NCBI GenBank assembly: GCA_029937635.1
Contig: JAPYPM010000025.1
Location: 1-15,083, forward strand
DNA length: 15,083 bases
Direction: 5' to 3'
DNA from: Nitrospinaceae bacterium
GTDB taxonomy: Bacteria; Nitrospinota; Nitrospinia; Nitrospinales; VA-1
Shown: in pieces, positions 1 to 7,549 of the stretch
How the letters are laid out: each line of letters begins with the position of its first letter
Position numbering within the stretch: position 1 is the first letter of the stretch
Notes under the pieces: generated by a model
What the model saw: only the letters and a program-made list of their open reading frames with translations
What the model was told of the DNA's origin: nothing
Database searches by the model: none
Translations under genes and position numbers: made by a program

Positions 1-80
1 GTGAAGAAGGTGAAGAAGGTGAAGAAGGTGAAGAAGGTGAAGAAGGTGAAGAAGATGAAGAAGATGAAGAAGATGAATAA
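1..80 (+). CDS. C-terminal acidic tail of an upstream gene (partial)
   Basis: This is the 3' end of a gene that begins left of the window. Read from base 3, the frame gives Glu-Glu-Gly five times, then Glu-Glu-Asp three times, then Glu and a TAA stop at 78-80. The frame starting at base 1 is also open (Val-Lys-Lys/Met-Lys-Lys, stop TAG at 82-84), so the coding frame is not proven. I prefer the acidic frame because Glu/Asp/Gly-rich C-terminal tails are common in soluble nucleic-acid-binding or ribosome-associated proteins. In enterobacteria the gene before lapA is ihfB (IHF beta subunit), so an HU/IHF-family protein with an acidic tail is a reasonable guess from gene order alone. No domain is visible in the window. 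Confidence 0.55.
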   Translation, partial: EEGEEGEEGEEGEEGEEDEEDEEDE

Positions 81-81
81 A
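1..81 (+). repeat. 9-bp tandem repeat (GTGAAGAAG / ATGAAGAAG)
   Basis: Nine consecutive 9-bp units are present. The first six read GTGAAGAAG (1-54), the next two ATGAAGAAG (55-72), and the last is degenerate, ATGAATAAA (73-81). The array may continue left of the window. A G-to-A change in the unit converts Glu-Glu-Gly to Glu-Glu-Asp in the presumed frame. Unit length is a multiple of three, so changes in copy number would lengthen or shorten the protein tail without a frameshift. Confidence 0.9.
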
Positions 82-143
82 TAGGATAAGGACGACGAGT
101 AAAAAAAATCTCAATTCCCATTCAACCTTAACTTGAATTCAGA

Positions 144-476
144 ATGTCGACCTTAAAGTATATTTTTTTCATCTGCCTGATTATAGTTGTTTCCTTATTT
201 GCTGCAAAAAATATGCATACTGTAGAAGTTTATTTCTTCGATGGTTTATCTACTGTAAGTTCAATTAAAGTTCCAACAATGATTTTAGTGTCTTGTGCGT
301 TTGGAATAGGATTTCTTATGGCGTGGTTTTTTGAGGTATTTACTCAGTTTAAACTCAAGTCTCAACTCCGAGAAAAGGAAAAACGCATTGAAAGGTTAGA
401 GCAAGAACTGTTTAAACTGAATCAATCTTCCGATTTTAGCTTAGAGCTAAAAGATAATTCTTTGTCGAACACTTGA
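144..476 (+). CDS. lapA: LapA-family (DUF1049) inner-membrane protein
   Basis: This is a 110-aa membrane protein with the layout of lipopolysaccharide assembly protein A. A first transmembrane helix lies at about residues 4-22 and a short periplasmic loop contains the family-like pattern around Asn23-Phe32. A second transmembrane helix lies at about 43-64, followed by a charged cytoplasmic coiled coil (about 70-93) rich in Lys, Arg and Glu. In E. coli LapA works with LapB and FtsH in control of lipopolysaccharide synthesis; that role is known for the family and only inferred here. No lapB follows; the next gene is on the opposite strand. The ATG at 144 has no clear Shine-Dalgarno sequence. 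The closest purine stretch (AAGGA near 88-92) is far too distant. Family assignment rests on topology and a few residues, so it is fairly but not fully certain. Confidence 0.75.
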   Translation: MSTLKYIFFICLIIVVSLFAAKNMHTVEVYFFDGLSTVSSIKVPTMILVSCAFGIGFLMAWFFEVFTQFKLKSQLREKEKRIERLEQELFKLNQSSDFSLELKDNSLSNT

Positions 477-580
477 TGCCATTGTGCTCATAGAAATATA
501 AAATATTCTATCTCTAAGAAAACCAATAAAAAAGCCAAAATTTATATAATTCATTCCATGTTTCGCAGTTTTAATCATTT

Positions 581-1648
581 TTATTCAGTACACATTGGTT
601 GCTGCTGGGTTATGCAGTGGACTCCCCCTAGCCCTTTTATAAGTATGCGAGAATCTATGGGTACTATTTTTTTTCGTGGGAAGCATAATTGTAGTATGTC
701 TTGAGCGACTTTGTCATTTGGGTCGTTGAACGCAGGCAATAGAACCGCGTTGTTCCCAATGTAAAAATTTGCATAACTGGCGGGCAGATGAAAATTATTA
801 TCTTTTATCTTTCGTGGCATTGGAAGAGGAATGAGTAAGAATGGTTTCCCATCTGGATTCCTGGCTTTTTTTAATGATTCTTCAATCCCTTTAAGGCTCA
901 AAAAGTTTTCATTGGTTTTATCTTTCTCAGATATATATACGATGGTTGTGCGGTTAACAAATCTAGCTAGGTTGTCAACATGGCCATCTGTGTCATCTCC
1001 TTTTAGGCTTCCATTCAACCAGATAATTTTTTTAACCCCCAGATAATTCTTTAAATACTTTTCCATTTTTTCTACTGACAAACCACCATTTCGATTTAAA
1101 TTTAATAAACAAGTAGATGTGGTCAGGCATGTTCCTTCGCCATTTACATCAATGGCTCCGCCTTCAAGAACTATTTTAGGATCAAAATAAGTTATTTTTG
1201 ATTTGCGAATGATTTTATCGTTTGCTTCATTGTCTTTCTGCCATGGATATTTCTCACCCCATGAATTAAACTGCCAACGGTTTATAGCTGTTTGTTTCCC
1301 AGATGATGATTTTCTAACAATGAAGTTTGGACCAAAATCTCTAATCCATGCATCATTAGTCAGAATTTCATGAAAGTAAATTTGTTTAGTATTTAGTTCA
1401 CTAGAATTAAGTAAAGAAATAATTCTTTTTTGAAAGGATTTATTTTCAATTAAAATATTTATAAGCTCACCAGTAATAAGATTTTGAATAATTTTTATGT
1501 AAACATTTTCAACTTCTCGTAAATCATGAGATTCCCATGTGTCCAAATTATGTGGCCAGGCCAGCCAAGTACTTAAGTGTTGTTCCCACTCGGCTGGCAT
1601 AAAAAATCCTAAAGATGAGGGAGTTGAAAGTTTAGGTAGTTGGATCAT
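581..1648 (-). CDS. aguA: agmatine deiminase (agmatine iminohydrolase)
   Basis: The enzyme hydrolyses agmatine to N-carbamoylputrescine and ammonia in the cytoplasm, the first step of arginine-decarboxylase-dependent putrescine synthesis. From the ATG at 1648 it is 355 aa, a normal length for the family. Visible guanidino-modifying-enzyme motifs are MPAEW (17-21), the NDAWIRDFGP block (98-107), LEGGAID (161-167), GDDTDGHVDNLARF (217-230) and the C-terminal GGVHCITQQQP block, with the nucleophile Cys at 345. Upstream in-frame starts exist (ATG 1678, TTG 1681), giving up to 366 aa. I chose 1648 because homologues usually have only about 10-20 residues before MPAEW, but no start has a good ribosome binding site. 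It overlaps the end of the upstream amidase gene by about 17 bp, so the two are probably cotranscribed and translationally coupled. Confidence 0.93.
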   Translation of the reverse strand: MIQLPKLSTPSSLGFFMPAEWEQHLSTWLAWPHNLDTWESHDLREVENVYIKIIQNLITGELINILIENKSFQKRIISLLNSSELNTKQIYFHEILTNDAWIRDFGPNFIVRKSSSGKQTAINRWQFNSWGEKYPWQKDNEANDKIIRKSKITYFDPKIVLEGGAIDVNGEGTCLTTSTCLLNLNRNGGLSVEKMEKYLKNYLGVKKIIWLNGSLKGDDTDGHVDNLARFVNRTTIVYISEKDKTNENFLSLKGIEESLKKARNPDGKPFLLIPLPMPRKIKDNNFHLPASYANFYIGNNAVLLPAFNDPNDKVAQDILQLCFPRKKIVPIDSRILIKGLGGVHCITQQQPMCTE

Positions 1649-2507
1649 AATATATCTGAGTAATTTTTTGATAAGCATCAACTCTGCGATCTCTCAGAAA
1701 AGGCCAATCTTGGCGGGTCTGCTCAATTTTCAATAAATCACATTCTACAATAAGACTTTCCGGTTTATTATCCGAGGCTTGCGCAACTATTTCTCCAAAT
1801 GGATCACAGACAAACGATTTCCCCCAAAAGGTTAGATTGTCCTCCTTCCCAACTCGATTTACAGCAGCAAAAAAAATACCATTTGCTATCGCATGTGATT
1901 TTTGTATTGTTTCCCATGCTGCAACCTGTCTTTTAAGTTCTATAGAGTCTGAGCTTTGATAACCAATTGCAGTAGGACAAAAAATAAAATGAGCTCCTGA
2001 AAGAGCAACCAGGCGCGCTGCTTCTGGAAACCATTGGTCCCAGCAAATAAGTATTCCGATAAGACCATAACGAGTATGAAAACTTTTAAACCCTTTGTCG
2101 CCAGGTGTGAAATAAAATTTTTCATAAAAGTATGGATCGTCAGGAATATGCATTTTTCTGTAAGATCCCACAATGGAGCCATCTGCATCTATAACGACAG
2201 CAGAGTTGTGGTAAATTCCTTCAGTTCGTTTTTCGAATAAAGGGGCAATAATAACAACCGAAAGTTCTTTAGCTAATCTGGATAAAACCTTAGTAGTTGG
2301 GCCTGGTATGATTTCAGATAACTTGAATTGGTTAGAGTTTTCACTTTGACAAAAATAGGTACTAAGAAACAATTCTTGTAGACATATAATTTGAGCTCCT
2401 TTTTTTGCTGATTCTTTGATTTCTTGAATCGTTGCTTCCAGATTTAGCTCTATATTCTTAATTCTTGATTGCTGCAGTAGTCCTATGGTTACTGATTTGT
2501 TTATCAT
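1632..2507 (-). CDS. aguB: N-carbamoylputrescine amidase
   Basis: This 291-aa nitrilase/C-N-hydrolase-superfamily enzyme hydrolyses N-carbamoylputrescine to putrescine, carbon dioxide and ammonia. The catalytic triad is visible: Glu45 in CLQELF, Lys118 in YRKMHIPDDP, and Cys155 in ILICWDQWFPEAARL. The stretch YRKMHIPDDPYFYEKFYFTPG is typical of the carbamoylputrescine amidase subgroup rather than of beta-ureidopropionase. The neighbour downstream is agmatine deiminase, which supplies its substrate and strongly supports the specificity. The gene is the first of the minus-strand pair. Its ATG at 2507 has only an AT-rich leader and no obvious Shine-Dalgarno. No arginine decarboxylase is in the window, so the source of agmatine must lie elsewhere. 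Confidence 0.94.
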   Translation of the reverse strand: MINKSVTIGLLQQSRIKNIELNLEATIQEIKESAKKGAQIICLQELFLSTYFCQSENSNQFKLSEIIPGPTTKVLSRLAKELSVVIIAPLFEKRTEGIYHNSAVVIDADGSIVGSYRKMHIPDDPYFYEKFYFTPGDKGFKSFHTRYGLIGILICWDQWFPEAARLVALSGAHFIFCPTAIGYQSSDSIELKRQVAAWETIQKSHAIANGIFFAAVNRVGKEDNLTFWGKSFVCDPFGEIVAQASDNKPESLIVECDLLKIEQTRQDWPFLRDRRVDAYQKITQIYYDPTT

Positions 2508-2527
2508 TTATTTGTGAGCTAGAAATG

Positions 2528-2650
2528 AATGTTAAAATATTAATGTTAAATAAAATTTTGCAGTTAGCTTTATAACTCTGTTTATATTTGGACTATTTCG
2601 TAGGTCTATGTTTATGTTACTATTAAAAATTAATCATATCTTAATGTTAA
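2528..2650. repeat. three direct copies of AATGTTAA in the divergent intergenic region
   Basis: The octamer AATGTTAA occurs at 2528-2535, 2542-2549 and 2643-2650, all in the same orientation. The first two copies are 14 bp apart. They lie in the 224-bp region between the divergent aguB and the 124-aa gene. They could be binding half-sites for a regulator, but the region is extremely AT-rich and chance is a fair explanation. I found no convincing -35/-10 pair for either gene here. Confidence 0.25.
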
Positions 2651-2731
2651 TATAAGAATTCTGCCTTAACTATTTCGGTTTTTTTACCCCAAAACAAAAA
2701 GTTTTTAATATTTAAAAGAAAGTAATTAATC

Positions 2732-3106
2732 ATGTGGATTAAGAGTGCTTTTAGAGACTATTACAAACCTAAATTACGCCGCTCATTAAAACATCAACCA
2801 AGTCAGAGCGAGATGGATTATCGGTTCGAAGAAATTTATAATCAGACAAATAGTATTCTTCTTGTTGGAGTAAATGAAGGTGTCGGTATACAGTTTTATG
2901 AAATCGCAAGGTTTACTAAAGAACAAGTTGATGATTTTCGAGCATGCCCAGAAGATTATTTGTTCAAACGTTTTGGTGGTGGTTGGTTTAAGTTAAATTT
3001 TTATGAAGGAGCAACTTTTATTGTATGTGTTAACTTCAAACCTAAAGGTGAACCTAAGTGGCAACACTTAGTCACTAAGAAGTCTGATGGTCCCATCCCT
3101 TCCTGA
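2732..3106 (+). CDS. unrecognised 124-aa soluble protein upstream of mfd
   Basis: I do not recognise this family. The protein has no signal peptide or transmembrane segment. Its N-terminus is basic and aromatic (Lys/Arg/Tyr-rich up to about residue 21). A short polar linker follows, then a compact-looking domain at about 40-110 with alternating hydrophobic strands (ILLVGVNEGVG, ATFIVCVNF) and a Gly-Gly-Gly-Trp-Phe turn near 78-82. The tail is Lys/Pro/Ser-rich. It ends 11 bp before mfd, so it is probably the first gene of the mfd cluster and would share its transcript. The ATG is preceded by an AAAGAAAG stretch that is at best a weak ribosome binding site. Codon use looks like that of its neighbours, and the conserved-looking hydrophobic core argues that it is a real gene. 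Confidence 0.8.
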   Translation: MWIKSAFRDYYKPKLRRSLKHQPSQSEMDYRFEEIYNQTNSILLVGVNEGVGIQFYEIARFTKEQVDDFRACPEDYLFKRFGGGWFKLNFYEGATFIVCVNFKPKGEPKWQHLVTKKSDGPIPS

Positions 3107-3117
3107 GTTTTTATCTA

Positions 3118-6100
3118 ATGAATGAATACGTTATTAATAATGAAACCTCTTTTGTCTCATTCAATGAGGGAATTGAAGAAATAGAAAAAAACGTCGATGA
3201 AGATTCTTTAAAGTACCATATTGAAGGGCTTAGAGAATCCTCGGTTTCATTTTTTCTTTCACTTTTGGTAAAGTCTATTTCTAAAACAGTAGTTGTTTTA
3301 ACCCCAAATCATACTACTGGCGAAAAACTTCTTGGTGATTTAAGGTATTTTTTTAATTTTAATAGAGTCCAAAAACAAATACGTTTTTTCCCCTCCTGGG
3401 AAATCGCTCCCTATGAAAACATTTCCCCATCTGCAGCAATAATGGGAGAACGATTAGAAATTCTTCACTTACTTCAACGTAACAAGATTTCGTTGTTGAT
3501 AGTACCCGTAGATGCAATCCTTCAATGTGTGGTTCCGCGTAAAGAGTTAAGTGATCAAACTTTTTATTTAAGCACGGGTGGCAACCTTGAGCGTGAATTT
3601 CTAGAAACTTGCTTACTTGATAATGGGTTTGTTCGTTTTCCTATGGTAGAAAACCGAGGGCATTTTAGCGTGCGAGGTGATATAGTCGATATTTACCCGC
3701 CTGCATCAACGAATCCAGTGCGGATTGAGTTTTTTGATAATACTATAGAGTCCATCCGTGAATTTGATGTAAACACTCAGGTTTCTTTAAAGAAGATTGA
3801 TAGACTTGAAATTCTTCCAGTAAGAGAACTGGCTCCAACTCCAATTCAAAAGACTGATGGCCTCAAAAAAATAGCACAATATATTGAAGAAAATGATGTT
3901 GACTCAGTCCGATTGAAAGAAGTAATTGATAAAATTGAGCATCTTGATAATTTTTTTGGCCTTGAGCATCTAGCTCCATTTTTCTATAGCCAGAGAGAGA
4001 CCTTGTTTGATTACCTATCCAAAGAATCTTTGTTTGTGTTTGATGAGGAGGATGATGTTAATTGCGAAGTAGATGATTGTTGGAAAGTAATTGTCCGAGA
4101 ATTTAATTCTGCCTGTGATCGCGGTGATTTGGTTGTTTCGCCAGACAAACTTTATTTGAGTTTGAGTGAAATAAAGAGTCGACTGTCTGACAAAAAAATA
4201 ATCTCCATTAACTCTTTAAATATTGAGTCTAATGATAATGCAAGAAATCTACGTTTTAACATAAAGAGAAACCCCCCATTATTAGGAAAATTTGAGGTTT
4301 TTTCTGAAAAAACAAAAGATTTGGAACTAGAAGGTCATAAAGTTATTGTGGTAGCGCCCACTAAAGGTCAAGTTAAGCGCGTTCATGAATTAGCAGATGA
4401 GTATGAATTAACTATAGATGTTGATAAAGGATATTTGAGTAGTGGTTTTGTGTCTTTTGACTTGGGTCTAATTTTTGTGGCTGAACATGAAATTTTTGGG
4501 CTAAGCCACAAATATCGATATCGTAGAAAATCTAAATCTACTAGTTTTCAGCGAGGTTTTAAAGGTTTAAAACCTGGTAATTATTTAGTTCACGTTGACT
4601 ATGGAATAGGAATATATAACGGAACTAGCGAGTTAGAGACGGGAGTAGGTGGTGGGGAATTTTTGAATATTATCTATGCAGATGGTGAAAAGCTTTACAT
4701 CCCTATGGATGGTTTAGCTTCTATTCAAAAGTATTTGGGGTCCGGGGATGTATCTCCTCTATTAGACAAATTAGGTGGCGTTAGCTGGAAAAAGAAGAAA
4801 AACTCCATTAAAAAATCAATTCGAGAAATGGCAGAAGACTTGTTAAAGCTTTATGCCTCCCGGGAAATAGGAGTGGGTAAAAGTTATTCGGCTAACTCAA
4901 TATTAATGCAGGAACTATCCGATTCATTTGAGTTTGAAGAAACTGAGGATCAATTAAAAGCAATTGACGAAACGATGGAAGATCTAGAGAGTAGTAAGGT
5001 TATGGACCGATTGATTTGTGGTGATGTTGGTTATGGTAAAACGGAAGTAGCGATGCGAGCTGCATTTAAGGTGATTTTAGATAAAAAACAGGTTGCGGTT
5101 CTTGTTCCAACTACAATTCTTGCTCAACAACACCTTGTTACATTTAGTGAACGATTTAAAAATCATGCTATAAATATTAAAATGATTAACCGTTTTAAAA
5201 GTCCACGAGAACAAAAAAAAACGTTGGCAAATGTTAAATCTGGTGAAGTAGATATTATTATTGGCACTCATAGATTACTTTCTAAGGATGTTGACTTTGC
5301 TCAGTTAGGATTGATTATTATCGATGAAGAGCAACGATTTGGTGTTAAACATAAGGAAGCATTAAAAAAAATAAGAAATAAAGTTGATATTTTAACTCTA
5401 ACTGCTACACCGATACCACGAACTCTTCATTTTTCGCTTATGGGTGTTAGAGACTTAAGTGTTATTGAGACGCCGCCAATCGATCGCTTGTCTATTAAAA
5501 CATTTGTGCGTAAATTTGATGAAAGACTTATACATGATTCAATAAAAAATGAACTTAGCCGTGGTGGGCAGGTTTATTTTGTTCATAATAAAATTAAAAG
5601 TATTCATTCTATTAAAGAGTTGATTCAAAGAATTATACCCGAAGCTCGTATCGGAATTGGCCATGGTCAATTACCCGAACATCAGTTAGAGAATGTGATG
5701 GAAAAGTTTCTAGCAAAGGAGATAGATGTTCTTCTTTGTACAACAATTATTGAGTCTGGACTCGATATACCTTCAGCTAATACTATTATTATCAATCGAG
5801 CCGACCAGTTTGGCCTAGCGCAGCTTTATCAATTAAGAGGCAGAGTGGGCCGTTATAAGCATCAAGCCTATGCTTACTTACTTACCCCTGGAGCTCTTGC
5901 TATAAAATCAGACGCTAGGCAAAGACTAAGTGCTATAGAAGAACTTAGTGAACTAGGAGCAGGTTTTCAGCTGGCTGCTCGTGACATGGAAATTCGAGGA
6001 GTTGGTAATATGCTTGGGAGTAATCAATCTGGGCATATAGCCTCTATAGGATTTGATCTTTATTCGAAGTTAATAGAAGAAACCGTTAAAGAGATAAAAG

Positions 6101-6570
6101 GTGAAGAAGTTCAAAGGCAATTTGTCGATCCAGAAATTAATTTACAAGTTAAAGGTTATATTCCTAATAACTACATTTCTGATTTAAACCAAAGATTAGA
6201 CGTTTATCGTAGACTTCAGTTATTAGAAAACTTGGACGATTATAAAGAAATAAGTCGTGAAATGATTGATCGTTATGGAAGGTTTCCGGAGTCTGTCGAA
6301 AAACTATTGCGATTAGTTGAAATTAAAACTATTTGCAAAAAGCTTCATATTATCAAAGTGTATGTTTTTAACGGCGATATACGATTGGATGTAGAAAAGA
6401 CCACTCCTATTTCTCTAGATAAAATAACTGATATTTTTGAGACCGGGTTTATCTTCATATCCGAGTATTGCTTAGGGCTTAACTTAAAACGTAAAAACTG
6501 GAAAGAAGACATGCTTTCAATAGCTGGTCATTTAAAGATGCTTCTCAGTTTAGTTAAAAATGAGAAATAA
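3118..6570 (+). CDS. mfd: transcription-repair coupling factor Mfd
   Basis: Mfd is a cytoplasmic DNA translocase that removes RNA polymerase stalled at lesions and recruits the UvrA/UvrB excision machinery. At 1150 aa the protein is full length for the family. Domains in order are: an N-terminal UvrB-homology region (about 1-330, with FFPSWEIAPYE near 97-107); the RNA-polymerase-interacting CarD-like domain (about 480-570, starting around LVHVDYGIGIY); the two RecA-like helicase lobes; and the C-terminal TRCF domain. Helicase motifs seen are Walker A GDVGYGKTE (635-643), Walker B DEEQRFG (736-742), TATPIPRTL (762-770) and GRVGR (908-912). No Shine-Dalgarno is evident before the ATG. The last codons overlap the start of the next gene (ATGAGAAATAA). 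An A9 run at 5213-5221 does not break the frame. Confidence 0.98.
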   Translation: MNEYVINNETSFVSFNEGIEEIEKNVDEDSLKYHIEGLRESSVSFFLSLLVKSISKTVVVLTPNHTTGEKLLGDLRYFFNFNRVQKQIRFFPSWEIAPYENISPSAAIMGERLEILHLLQRNKISLLIVPVDAILQCVVPRKELSDQTFYLSTGGNLEREFLETCLLDNGFVRFPMVENRGHFSVRGDIVDIYPPASTNPVRIEFFDNTIESIREFDVNTQVSLKKIDRLEILPVRELAPTPIQKTDGLKKIAQYIEENDVDSVRLKEVIDKIEHLDNFFGLEHLAPFFYSQRETLFDYLSKESLFVFDEEDDVNCEVDDCWKVIVREFNSACDRGDLVVSPDKLYLSLSEIKSRLSDKKIISINSLNIESNDNARNLRFNIKRNPPLLGKFEVFSEKTKDLELEGHKVIVVAPTKGQVKRVHELADEYELTIDVDKGYLSSGFVSFDLGLIFVAEHEIFGLSHKYRYRRKSKSTSFQRGFKGLKPGNYLVHVDYGIGIYNGTSELETGVGGGEFLNIIYADGEKLYIPMDGLASIQKYLGSGDVSPLLDKLGGVSWKKKKNSIKKSIREMAEDLLKLYASREIGVGKSYSANSILMQELSDSFEFEETEDQLKAIDETMEDLESSKVMDRLICGDVGYGKTEVAMRAAFKVILDKKQVAVLVPTTILAQQHLVTFSERFKNHAINIKMINRFKSPREQKKTLANVKSGEVDIIIGTHRLLSKDVDFAQLGLIIIDEEQRFGVKHKEALKKIRNKVDILTLTATPIPRTLHFSLMGVRDLSVIETPPIDRLSIKTFVRKFDERLIHDSIKNELSRGGQVYFVHNKIKSIHSIKELIQRIIPEARIGIGHGQLPEHQLENVMEKFLAKEIDVLLCTTIIESGLDIPSANTIIINRADQFGLAQLYQLRGRVGRYKHQAYAYLLTPGALAIKSDARQRLSAIEELSELGAGFQLAARDMEIRGVGNMLGSNQSGHIASIGFDLYSKLIEETVKEIKGEEVQRQFVDPEINLQVKGYIPNNYISDLNQRLDVYRRLQLLENLDDYKEISREMIDRYGRFPESVEKLLRLVEIKTICKKLHIIKVYVFNGDIRLDVEKTTPISLDKITDIFETGFIFISEYCLGLNLKRKNWKEDMLSIAGHLKMLLSLVKNEK

Positions 6571-7549
6571 ATCCATGTGTTATTTAAAATTTTTTTTAAA
6601 AAATAATTTATTCGTTGGGTTAGTTTTTTTTTCTACAGCGTGTTCTGTTTTTGTTGAAGAGGCTGAGATTCCAAGTGACGCCGTTATTGCAGTGGTTAAT
6701 GGCGATGAGATTACTGTTGGTAGTCATCGCAATGAAATTAAATTTTTAATGAGACAGTATCGAGTAACTAAAAGAGATTCACTTGCTGTAGAAGAAAAGC
6801 TTGTTTTGAAAATAAAAGGCCTTAATCGACTCATACGAAATAACCTTTTAATCCAGGAGGCTAATTCAAGAAAAATTTTTTTGGATCGGAATGAATTTGA
6901 AGTTGCAATTCTTGAAGTTAAAAATGGGTATGAAGGTGATTCCTTTGAAGAGTTTCTTAAAGATGAAGGCATATCTTCTGAGTTATGGGAGAATCGGCTC
7001 AAAAACAGTTTATTGATCAAAAAGTTTATCAATATTAAATTTAACACCAAAGATCCAGATGATGAAACAAGAGCTAGAGCATATTACGAAGTCCATAAAG
7101 AGTCATTCAAAGTAGGTATGATGGTTCACGCTTTTCATATTATGGTTGCTACAGAAGATGAGTCTAGGCTTGCGCAAAAAGCAATAAAGTCAAAAAAGAA
7201 AAATTTCTCTGAAGTGGCTAGAGTCTATTCATTAGCGCCTGAATCTGATATTGGTGGAGATCTCGGGTATTTTGAAATCAGTCAAATGCCAGATGAGTTT
7301 GGCTCTATTCTCAAGCTTAAAAAAAACCAGATTAGTGATACTATAAAGACTCCTTATGGATATCATATTTTTAAGGTTATTGATGTAAAAGCTGCAAGGC
7401 AGATGAGTTTTTCTGAATCGAAAAAAACTATATACGATAAATTTTCAAGAGAAAAACAGTCGGTAAAATTTGAACAATGGCTTCTAAATTTAAAAAATAA
7501 TTCAAAAATAAAAATAAATGAAAATGTACTCTCAAAATTTAGTTTATAA
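6560..7549 (+). CDS. PpiC/parvulin-type peptidyl-prolyl isomerase, predicted lipoprotein
   Basis: The predicted product is an envelope-anchored foldase catalysing cis-trans isomerisation of prolyl bonds in exported proteins. The 329-aa sequence begins with a basic n-region and a hydrophobic stretch ending in Ser-Thr-Ala-Cys28, a usable though not classical lipobox (no Leu at -3). A SurA-N-like helical region follows (about 40-165). The parvulin rotamase domain lies at about 187-280, with the hallmark FHIMV, GGDLGYFE (232-239) and PYGYHIFKV (265-273) segments. The start at 6560 overlaps mfd by 11 bp; Met6 at 6575 is an alternative that would leave no overlap and give a shorter signal peptide. 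Its 3' end overlaps the next PPIase gene. It resembles PrsA-like PPIases, but the exact orthologue is not clear, so no symbol is given. Confidence 0.9.
   Translation: MRNKSMCYLKFFLKNNLFVGLVFFSTACSVFVEEAEIPSDAVIAVVNGDEITVGSHRNEIKFLMRQYRVTKRDSLAVEEKLVLKIKGLNRLIRNNLLIQEANSRKIFLDRNEFEVAILEVKNGYEGDSFEEFLKDEGISSELWENRLKNSLLIKKFINIKFNTKDPDDETRARAYYEVHKESFKVGMMVHAFHIMVATEDESRLAQKAIKSKKKNFSEVARVYSLAPESDIGGDLGYFEISQMPDEFGSILKLKKNQISDTIKTPYGYHIFKVIDVKAARQMSFSESKKTIYDKFSREKQSVKFEQWLLNLKNNSKIKINENVLSKFSL

Noticed and set aside
1..81. Tandem repeat as a CRISPR array
   Set aside because: Units are 9 bp and contiguous with no spacers.
491..510. Inverted repeat TAGAAATAT/ATATTCTA between the convergent lapA and aguA genes
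   Set aside because: It would be a bidirectional terminator by position, but the stem is AT-only apart from one pair, has a bulge and no T tract, so it is too weak to call.
831..1046. Plus-strand open frame inside aguA
   Set aside because: It is antisense to a conserved enzyme with intact motifs and has no ribosome site or recognisable domain; it is a shadow of the real frame.
2588..2618. TTGGAC followed by TATGTT as a promoter for the mfd cluster
   Set aside because: The spacer is 19 bp and the -10 match is poor; in such AT-rich DNA this is not convincing.
5213..5221. A9 run in mfd as a frameshift
   Set aside because: The frame continues correctly into the conserved DEEQRFG, TATP and GRVGR motifs, so there is no break.
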